Below, in pieces: positions 57,461 to 64,000 of a stretch of 64,000 nucleotides of DNA; position 1 is the stretch's first letter, and every line of letters starts with the position of its first letter. The notes below the pieces were generated by a model. That model was not told the DNA's origin. It searched no databases and saw only the letters and a program-made list of their open reading frames with translations. Source of the stretch: Bacteroides sp. (GTDB lineage Bacteria; Bacteroidota; Bacteroidia; Bacteroidales; Muribaculaceae); NCBI GenBank assembly GCA_023663525.1, contig JAMPHF010000005.1, positions 1 to 64,000 on the forward strand, read 5' to 3'. Both the position numbers and the translations under genes were made by a program.

Positions 57461-58927
57461 CTACTCCTTTATCGGTCTTTCATCAGGCCAATCATCAGAG
57501 CGGAATGACGAGACGGGAATACCGTCAGTGCTGAAAAGATCACCTTCCGAAGCATTCTCAAATGCATAGCGCACAGCAACCGGATGAGGCACCTTGTCGC
57601 TCTTGACCATCACCTTGCTTCGTGAGATCCATGCCTTAGCCGGATGGAAGACGCGATCCTCGCCTGCAAGTTTGAACTGTTTCGACTCGAAGCTGTTTTT
57701 ACCGGCAATCCATTCGGGCGCACGGTCGAAGCTGACGATGACAGTGTCGCCCTGAACTTCCATTGACTTGTAGACCGGGCTTTCAGCACCGATTCCATTG
57801 ATACCATACGTCTTGTTGAGCGCAAGGAGTGCAAGGCGTTCACCTGCGACCTGTTTCTTCGGGGGATGGATTCCCTTAGGCCAACCGGCATCCATGAGCA
57901 CAGCCATGCCGACGTTGGGCACTGCGCTCTCAGCCTTAGCCTGTGCCTCACGGAGATAGGCTGAATTGATTATCTCCTTGCCAGGTTCTGTGATGATGGC
58001 GTAGTCGTAGGGGGCAATCTGACAGTAGTAGAAGGGGAAATCGCCCTGCCCCCAGAGATTACGCCAACCTTTGATCATAGTGGTGAACATGTCGGTGTAG
58101 GAGTGCGCACGATTCCAATTGTCCTCGCCCTGATACCAGATCACACCCTGAATGGCAAGCCCGATCAACGGATTGAGCATTCCTTTGAACAACACGCTCG
58201 GCGTGCGGTTCTTGGACTTGATCTCACCGTTGACAGCCGGGATATTGACAGCAGCCTCCGGGAAAGCGGCAAGCATCTCATCATTCATCCATGCCTCACA
58301 TGCCGAGCCACCCCATGCCACAACAATAAGACCGACAGGTACATCAAGCATCTCCTCAATCTCACGTCCGAAGAAATAGGCGGTCGCGCTGAAATTTCTC
58401 ACAGTTTCCGGCGAAGCCTCTGCCCATGAGCCGGTGACATCGTCAACCGGGACAGTCGAGGAGTTGCGCTTGACGGTGAAAAGTCGTATATCTGGGTTAC
58501 GGCTCTTGAGGGTAGCCATGTTCGCACCCTCTACCGGCTGATTCTTGAATCCCTTCATGGGCATTTCCATGTTGCTCTGTCCGGAGCAAATCCAGACCTC
58601 ACCGAGCATGACATTCGAGAGCCTGAGGGGAGTGCCGTCACTGACGGTGACATCATACGGACCACCGGCTGCCGGGGTGGGAAATGAAATCTTCCACTTG
58701 CCGTCACTTCCGGCTTTCACCGTATAGGTCTGATTGTTCCATGTCGGAGTAACCGTGACTGTCGATGAGGGTTTGGCCGTTCCCCACATTTTCGCATCTG
58801 CATTCTGCTGCAACACCATGTTGTCGCCGAAGAAAGTCGGCATTTTGACTTCTGCCTCAGCCGTCAAACCAATAGCGAGGACGGCAGCGAACGCAAGTCC
58901 TTTGTAAAACATACCGTTTGTTTTCAT
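57461..58927 (-). CDS. SASA-type SGNH acetylesterase (sialate O-acetylesterase-like)
   Basis: A 488-residue exported protein (signal peptide 1-25). The SGNH nucleophile is in WICSGQSNMEMPM (near residue 118). GVIWYQGEDN is the third SGNH block, and the catalytic His lies near HPPKKQVAGERLA. An N-terminal beta domain precedes it (about 28-105). The family removes O-acetyl groups. In a pectin locus the likely substrates are the acetylated sugars of RG-II side chains A and B rather than sialic acid. A 19-base gap from the GH106 gene shows co-transcription. Confidence 0.88.
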   Translation of the reverse strand: MKTNGMFYKGLAFAAVLAIGLTAEAEVKMPTFFGDNMVLQQNADAKMWGTAKPSSTVTVTPTWNNQTYTVKAGSDGKWKISFPTPAAGGPYDVTVSDGTPLRLSNVMLGEVWICSGQSNMEMPMKGFKNQPVEGANMATLKSRNPDIRLFTVKRNSSTVPVDDVTGSWAEASPETVRNFSATAYFFGREIEEMLDVPVGLIVVAWGGSACEAWMNDEMLAAFPEAAVNIPAVNGEIKSKNRTPSVLFKGMLNPLIGLAIQGVIWYQGEDNWNRAHSYTDMFTTMIKGWRNLWGQGDFPFYYCQIAPYDYAIITEPGKEIINSAYLREAQAKAESAVPNVGMAVLMDAGWPKGIHPPKKQVAGERLALLALNKTYGINGIGAESPVYKSMEVQGDTVIVSFDRAPEWIAGKNSFESKQFKLAGEDRVFHPAKAWISRSKVMVKSDKVPHPVAVRYAFENASEGDLFSTDGIPVSSFRSDDWPDERPIKE

Positions 58928-58946
58928 GATTATGTATTTTCAATTA

Positions 58947-61900
58947 TTACTCTGAGATTACACTTACTGTCAACGGACCTGTCAGACCGGCGGGGATCAG
59001 AGTCTGCTCCGCACGGCGATATTTGCCGTTGGTCCATATTCCGTCAAAGGGAGCTTTTCCATTATCAGCACCAAGGAGAGCATTGGCCCATGTGTTTGTC
59101 ACGTCAATGGCCAGGGTGTTGGTCCCTTTCTTGACTGCGTCGGTTATGTCCACGGTATAGGGAGCTGTCCACACAATACCGCAGTCCTTACCGTTGACTT
59201 TCACTGTCGCCACATCGTGGAGACCGTCAAGATTCAGCATGATGCGATCACCCTTCGCGAATTTCGGAGCTTTGAAAGTCGTGGTGTAGGTGGCTGTTCC
59301 GGAATAGTACTGAATATCTTCCTCCGTTGACGTCGTCCAGTCAAAGAGTACATCACTCTCCACCACGCGGTCAGTGGTGTTGAACTTCACTTTCCACTTC
59401 CCGGTCTGCAAAGGTGTGTCGGTTGTCGCTGTGACGGGAGCTTTACCTGAGGTCTGATCGGTAGGTTCACGGAAGACAATAAAGGCCGATTCGGCATCTT
59501 CAAGTTTCATCTTCACGTCAGTCCTTCCGTTCTCGCTTTTCCAGTCAAGTTTTTTGTCAATTCGTCCTGTCATCGGATCCCAAAGCTCAGGAATACGGCC
59601 GACCACACGAAATGAAGCCGTGAATTCACGCGGCTGTTCCTCCTGATTGGCTATGAAGTAGAGATCCACATTGTCTCCGTCATGACGACGATGTGTCCAC
59701 GCCACATTTTTCGGCACAACCACGTCACGTTCGAGACCGTAGGAAGAGAAATCATCATTGACGTACGGAAGCTGCGGGACAACGACTCCCGCTTCAGTCA
59801 GTTCGGCGACTTTAGCCCTCACCTCCGGACTGAGTGTCGTGTCGGGCATGAGTTGGTTCGGCAACGGAAGCACCAGAACCCTATAGGAAGCTCCACCGGG
59901 GAGCACTACCCTACCGTTCTCAGCCTTTGCAAGACGCAGGAGTGCATCCTTGTTCATCGAGTCATAATTGTAGCCGTGCATCGGGTTGACCCATTTCTCA
60001 GGATCTGCCATATTGGCCGAATGAGTGACGCCTACCGGCATGGTGCGCAATGGCTCACCGACGTTGGCCATACGCTTACGCTCCGACTCCACACGCTCCT
60101 CACCGAAGATGCCGGGGAGCGATGACACGAGGCGGTCAGGCAAAATGGCTCGGCGCGGAATCTCCTCACCGGTGAACACTGCTATGTCGGTCACCGGGAC
60201 ACCGTATTGAAGCAATGCCTGCGAACGGCGCATGTAGTCCGACAGCCCTTTGCCTCCATCAGCCCACCACGTGTTGTCGCGCTGGAAGAAAAGCCCTATG
60301 CCGTCGAGTGTCATGCCGGGCTTTTTATCAAGGTAGGGATTATGGGTGTTGACATGATAGAAAATTCTGTTTATGCCAAGTGCATAGTTACGGTCAAGGA
60401 GAGTCTTTACAGTAGCCGGAGTCTCGTCCCATGTGCCGCGAAGTTCAGTGAAACCCTCGGCTTGTATGATGTTCTTGCCATAGACATGCGCACCATGGAT
60501 GGCATCGAGCATATCATTCGGCTTGTCATGAGTCGGACTCCGAAGCCAGAATTCACCCATCGGGAAATCCACAGCCTGATAATGGAGCATACCATCGCTC
60601 ACCATCGTGGGCGAGACACACTCTGCAGAGAAATAGCAGTCATTTTCTTTTGCTTTCTGTGCCAGCACATCGTAGAACACATCGACAACAAGCTCGGCGA
60701 TTGTCGTGCGGACATCCCGAAGCACCCGTTCCGAGGTCTCGACATCATCGACAGGAACTCCAGCAAAAAGAGGGAGATAAGGCATAAGGTCATAGCCCCG
60801 GCGAGACCGGAACTCCTTCGCGAAATTCTCGCTCCAATTCTGGCTTCCACACTCCCAACTGTCCACGTGCATGTATTTCAGAACGTTTTTTGCCACCTCA
60901 GGATTCTCCACATCCTTGAACATGCGTCCGAACCAATTGTCGAACTGCTTTGCAACAGCCTCACGGCTGAACTTATCAGCCTCAAGTCCGCGACCAGCTC
61001 CGCCGGTGGCATTGGTGTGACCTGTGGACGTATGACCAAGACGCATGATGCGCCACTCCCCTTCCGGCAGGGACGCAGAGAGAGAGCCATTGCGCAACTG
61101 AGGAGTCAGATCAATGATTTCCTCTGTCTTCACACACAGTTCCTCAGGAATTTCCTCTACGGTCGTCTCGGGAGCCACGCGCCACACAAGTCCGGCCTTG
61201 CCCTCCCATTGGTTGAGCTTCGGCTCTCCGCTAAGCACAATATCCTTAATCTTCAGATTCGGTTTCCATTTCGCTGCATCAAGATCCTCGCTGCCCGGCT
61301 CACTTCCCGCAGGAGTCCACGTGAAACGGAAATATTTGGCTATTGTCGGAGGAATGGCATGTGTGCTCTGCGCGTCGGTGTTCTGCCAGCCTTGACGTGC
61401 GGGCTGAAGCTGCTTGACCTCACGGAATGTCTTGCCGTCATCGCTTGCAAGTACATTGAGGCGATGAGCCTGATAATTGTTGCCCGAAAGCACAATCTCA
61501 ACATTGCTCACAGTGACAGGCTCAGTGTACTCATACTGTATCCAGCATGGGACTGACGAACGGATGACACCATTGTCATCAATGTTCACGCCTTTCCCCT
61601 CCGGCACATTCCTGTCATCGTTTCCGACCGTTATTTTTGGCTTCTCACTGACCTTACGACCCTTGACAGGCATTGCAAGAACAGCTATATCCTCATAGTA
61701 ATTCTCGTTGTTCTCGGGAACAGGTAATATCAGATTCTCAATTACCCCTCCGCTCACAATCGTGTCGGCAGTGACAACTTTCTGCATCGACTCCGCCGGC
61801 GAAATCCACGGACCGCCGGCAAGGGCAAAACCGTCGCATATATGCATTCCGAGTTTAAGTCCGAGACTGTCGGCAATCTCCATACTGCGCCCGACGAGCC

Positions 61901-62183
61901 TCCACCATTCCGGGGATAGTTGCGGGGCTTTTCCCTCATACTGAGGAGCACCCTCAACGGTCTTTATCGGCATGAGATATGTGCCGCCGAGTCCCACTTG
62001 CTTCATGGCTTCAAGATCGGCCTTGATACCCTCCTCTGTCACCGCGCCATACATCCAGTACCAGAAGCACCATGGAGATGCCTCAGCCGGTGGCTCGGCG
62101 AAAATTCCCTCAAGTGACTGCTGAGCCTGCACATTTAGCGCAAGAATCGCTGACACCGATAACAAAATATTGCGTAAATTCAT
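58947..62183 (-). CDS. Alpha-L-rhamnosidase, GH106
   Basis: A 1078-residue exported protein (signal peptide 1-20). It begins with the GH106 opening PWCFWYWMYGAVTEEGIKADLEAMKQVGLGG. A (beta/alpha)8 barrel carries a long inserted beta domain (about 195-330) and the barrel motifs HVDSWECGSQNW and YFSAECVSP. The C-terminal part ends in a GH2-type sugar-binding jelly-roll (VKVNGKDCGIVWTAPYTVDITDAVKKG). Known members release alpha-L-rhamnose from RG-II or RG-I. Together with two GH78 proteins it gives this locus three rhamnosidases. Confidence 0.9.
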   Translation of the reverse strand: MNLRNILLSVSAILALNVQAQQSLEGIFAEPPAEASPWCFWYWMYGAVTEEGIKADLEAMKQVGLGGTYLMPIKTVEGAPQYEGKAPQLSPEWWRLVGRSMEIADSLGLKLGMHICDGFALAGGPWISPAESMQKVVTADTIVSGGVIENLILPVPENNENYYEDIAVLAMPVKGRKVSEKPKITVGNDDRNVPEGKGVNIDDNGVIRSSVPCWIQYEYTEPVTVSNVEIVLSGNNYQAHRLNVLASDDGKTFREVKQLQPARQGWQNTDAQSTHAIPPTIAKYFRFTWTPAGSEPGSEDLDAAKWKPNLKIKDIVLSGEPKLNQWEGKAGLVWRVAPETTVEEIPEELCVKTEEIIDLTPQLRNGSLSASLPEGEWRIMRLGHTSTGHTNATGGAGRGLEADKFSREAVAKQFDNWFGRMFKDVENPEVAKNVLKYMHVDSWECGSQNWSENFAKEFRSRRGYDLMPYLPLFAGVPVDDVETSERVLRDVRTTIAELVVDVFYDVLAQKAKENDCYFSAECVSPTMVSDGMLHYQAVDFPMGEFWLRSPTHDKPNDMLDAIHGAHVYGKNIIQAEGFTELRGTWDETPATVKTLLDRNYALGINRIFYHVNTHNPYLDKKPGMTLDGIGLFFQRDNTWWADGGKGLSDYMRRSQALLQYGVPVTDIAVFTGEEIPRRAILPDRLVSSLPGIFGEERVESERKRMANVGEPLRTMPVGVTHSANMADPEKWVNPMHGYNYDSMNKDALLRLAKAENGRVVLPGGASYRVLVLPLPNQLMPDTTLSPEVRAKVAELTEAGVVVPQLPYVNDDFSSYGLERDVVVPKNVAWTHRRHDGDNVDLYFIANQEEQPREFTASFRVVGRIPELWDPMTGRIDKKLDWKSENGRTDVKMKLEDAESAFIVFREPTDQTSGKAPVTATTDTPLQTGKWKVKFNTTDRVVESDVLFDWTTSTEEDIQYYSGTATYTTTFKAPKFAKGDRIMLNLDGLHDVATVKVNGKDCGIVWTAPYTVDITDAVKKGTNTLAIDVTNTWANALLGADNGKAPFDGIWTNGKYRRAEQTLIPAGLTGPLTVSVISE

Positions 62184-62206
62184 TTTTCCTGTGCTTTATA
62201 TAAGAG

Positions 62207-62243
62207 GGTGAGACTGGTGACATTTGTCTATTCCAGTCTCACC
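62207..62243 (-). terminator. Hairpin between GH2 and GH106
   Basis: GGTGAGACTGG (62207-62217) pairs perfectly with CCAGTCTCACC (62233-62243), 11 pairs and a 15-base loop. The downstream T content is weak, so it may only attenuate or protect the mRNA. Confidence 0.55.
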
Positions 62244-62272
62244 GAGTATTAATTTTTCACGCCTCTGCGGCA

Positions 62273-64000
62273 TTACTCAAAATTGAGGAGAATGCGGCCT
62301 GTGCGCTGTCCGTCAACCCACTTGGGCTGCGATGACGGGCCAATGAGATCAGTCGTATTGACCTTGTTGCGCACGGGAGGTATCACCTCCATGATTGCGA
62401 TGCCTGTCTTGGGAAGATTGTAGAGTATGTGGTCACGACCGTCACGCGGTTCGTAGACACCGACATAGCTTCCCGGAGTCTCGTTGATGATTTCGATAGT
62501 TCCGTCCTCAGTCTTGATGTCCATCCAGTCCACATTAGCGAAATAGCCCTTGAATTCGGGATAGGTGAAGCTCTCGGCAGGAATCGGGTCATTGTAGTCA
62601 TTTTCCCAGACACCATACTGAGGTCCGTGGAGACGGTTTTGCCATACACGATACGGACCGTCACCAACCCAACGCTTGCTGAGCACCTTGTTTTCCGGGA
62701 AATCGAACTTCACTCCCATGAGGTCAATCACGCCACTGAAATTGTAGGCGAAATCAAGCGCGGCACTTCCATCGGGTGCGATTGTCCACTTGGCATTGTC
62801 GAAATTGCCGAGCTTATAGTCAGCGGTCACGACCACATCGTTGCCAACTTTCTCAGCCTTTATGCCTGTGAATTTGCCGAGATCCTCAAACTCAGTGTAC
62901 TGGGTTTTCTTCTTCTCAGCCTGAGGATCATCGTGGTTATAGAATCCGTCCATTGAACGGTCGGCACGTTTGGCCACGATGACACGCGGACCGTCAGTCA
63001 GTTCGATGAGACGACCATTGACCTCAACGCCCTTCAGTTGTCCATCCTTTTTGCTGAAATGATATGTGCGACCATTGGCTGCGACTGTGATTTCATCAGC
63101 CGTCTCATTGACAACAGGAGCAGCTCCGGCTTTGGCAACACGGGCGGTCTTTCCCTTGCCGACTATCTGATGAGACCATGTGAACAGATCTTTGCCGAAA
63201 TTGTCAGTGACAGTCAGTTCGAGTGCATCGGTCTGAGGTTTGAGTGTCGGGATATTGATCGTACCCTTACCGCCGGCAGGGATGTCGGAGAATTTTACTG
63301 CCCCCACTGCCACAACCTTGGCATCGCCCTTCTCGCCGGGGGCAGGCATTGCGAGCTGACGCCATGTCAGGCTGCAATCCTTGAGGTTAGTGAAATCATA
63401 ACGGTTCTCGACATCCAGCACACCGTTGAAATCGGGTGTGATTGTCTGATTCATAATCTGAATAGGATTCCAGACCTCTTTGATGGTCCAGTAGCTGCCT
63501 TCCTTTTCATGGTGCGGGCCAACGATACCATCTGCGCCATAGTTGCCGCAGTTGTCGATGAAACCGTCCATGTCAACTCGCTTCACGCCCTCATCGGCAA
63601 GCACCCAGAGGAAACCGCCTGCACATTTCGGATCCTTGCGCATCATCTCCCAGTAGTCATAGAGACCGGCACCATGACCGCCGTCGTAAAGACCGTGGAG
63701 GAACTCGGTGGGCATGAATATTTCGGGAAGACGCATGTAGTTCTGACTCTCACCGTATGAACGGTAGTGCATGGTCTCGAATCCTCCGAAATTGCCCTGC
63801 GGATGCAGCACGGGACGTTTCTGCGGATCATATTTGTGGAACTCGCCGTTAAGCTCATCGTTCCAGCCCTTCTCGTTGCCGTTGCTCCACCAGATGATAG
63901 AAGGATGATTGACATCACGCTCCACCATCTCTCTGACGAGTTTCTGACCATTGATGGTCTCATGCTTGCCATGCCAGCCTGTCAGCTCGTCCATCACGTA
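62273..64000 (-). CDS. GH2 glycosidase, C-terminal part, cut by the window edge
   Basis: The frame is open to the last base of the window, so about 576 residues of the C-terminal end are seen and the true start lies to the right. SNGNEKGW holds the GH2 acid/base Glu and FMPTEFLHGLYDGG the likely nucleophile region. Several beta domains follow, including a large galactosidase-type small-chain-like domain (TEFEDLGKFTGIKAEKV). This long C-terminal form resembles beta-galactosidases of the LacZ type. It is the first gene of the locus visible in transcription order, so the promoter and perhaps SusC/D lie outside. Confidence 0.85.
   Translation of the reverse strand, partial: YVMDELTGWHGKHETINGQKLVREMVERDVNHPSIIWWSNGNEKGWNDELNGEFHKYDPQKRPVLHPQGNFGGFETMHYRSYGESQNYMRLPEIFMPTEFLHGLYDGGHGAGLYDYWEMMRKDPKCAGGFLWVLADEGVKRVDMDGFIDNCGNYGADGIVGPHHEKEGSYWTIKEVWNPIQIMNQTITPDFNGVLDVENRYDFTNLKDCSLTWRQLAMPAPGEKGDAKVVAVGAVKFSDIPAGGKGTINIPTLKPQTDALELTVTDNFGKDLFTWSHQIVGKGKTARVAKAGAAPVVNETADEITVAANGRTYHFSKKDGQLKGVEVNGRLIELTDGPRVIVAKRADRSMDGFYNHDDPQAEKKKTQYTEFEDLGKFTGIKAEKVGNDVVVTADYKLGNFDNAKWTIAPDGSAALDFAYNFSGVIDLMGVKFDFPENKVLSKRWVGDGPYRVWQNRLHGPQYGVWENDYNDPIPAESFTYPEFKGYFANVDWMDIKTEDGTIEIINETPGSYVGVYEPRDGRDHILYNLPKTGIAIMEVIPPVRNKVNTTDLIGPSSQPKWVDGQRTGRILLNFE

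Overview
The window looks like chromosome from a gut member of the order Bacteroidales, most likely close to Muribaculaceae (inference). Supporting signs are promoters of the Bacteroidota type (TAnnTTTG at -7), ParB followed by a DUF5683 protein, order-typical families (DUF4922, a golvesin-domain amidase, DUF1343/NamZ) and a large secreted-glycosidase locus. I saw no rRNA or tRNA gene, insertion sequence, phage gene or CRISPR array.

Positions 1-8,400 hold a DUF695 protein, a small exported protein, and a leftward cell-division/envelope block: parA, parB, DUF5683, an MltD-like lytic transglycosylase and an alpha/beta hydrolase. A rightward orphan histidine kinase diverges from parA. Positions 8,791-19,100 form a tightly packed rightward operon that I read as peptidoglycan turnover and recycling: a split amidase, a GT2 glycosyltransferase, a DUF4922 nucleotidyltransferase-like protein, a SpoIID/LytB protein, an AmpG-type muropeptide permease, a NamZ-type exo-N-acetylmuramidase and an amino-sugar kinase.

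Positions 19,198-31,156 carry housekeeping genes (5-formyl-THF cyclo-ligase, C-terminal processing protease, dCMP deaminase, pepT, miaA, GAPDH, mscL, glyA, a flavin reductase, pyrI and pyrB), then an ECF sigma factor with a downstream membrane protein. The sigma factor gene diverges from an ABC exporter at 31,339-33,629. The intergenic region contains two mirror-image ECF-type promoters, so the sigma factor probably controls itself and the exporter.

Positions 33,782-64,000 are all on the minus strand: thirteen secreted carbohydrate-active enzymes. They are an esterase, two GH78 proteins (one fused to a sialidase-like domain), a GH143-GH142-like fusion, GH43, GH140, GH95, PL1, two GH2, a DUF5703 enzyme, a SASA-type esterase and GH106. 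The set fits rhamnogalacturonan II (RG-II), the most complex pectin, including enzymes for its apiose, Dha-arabinose and probably Kdo-rhamnose side groups. The SusC/SusD pair and regulator expected for such a locus are not in the window and may lie beyond its right edge.

A second theme is non-coding. Several intergenic gaps carry degenerate 7-8 base tandem words, either as a single tract (parB-parA, pyrI-pyrB) or as two opposed arms forming long hairpins (26,451-26,574; 33,661-33,764; 57,318-57,422).
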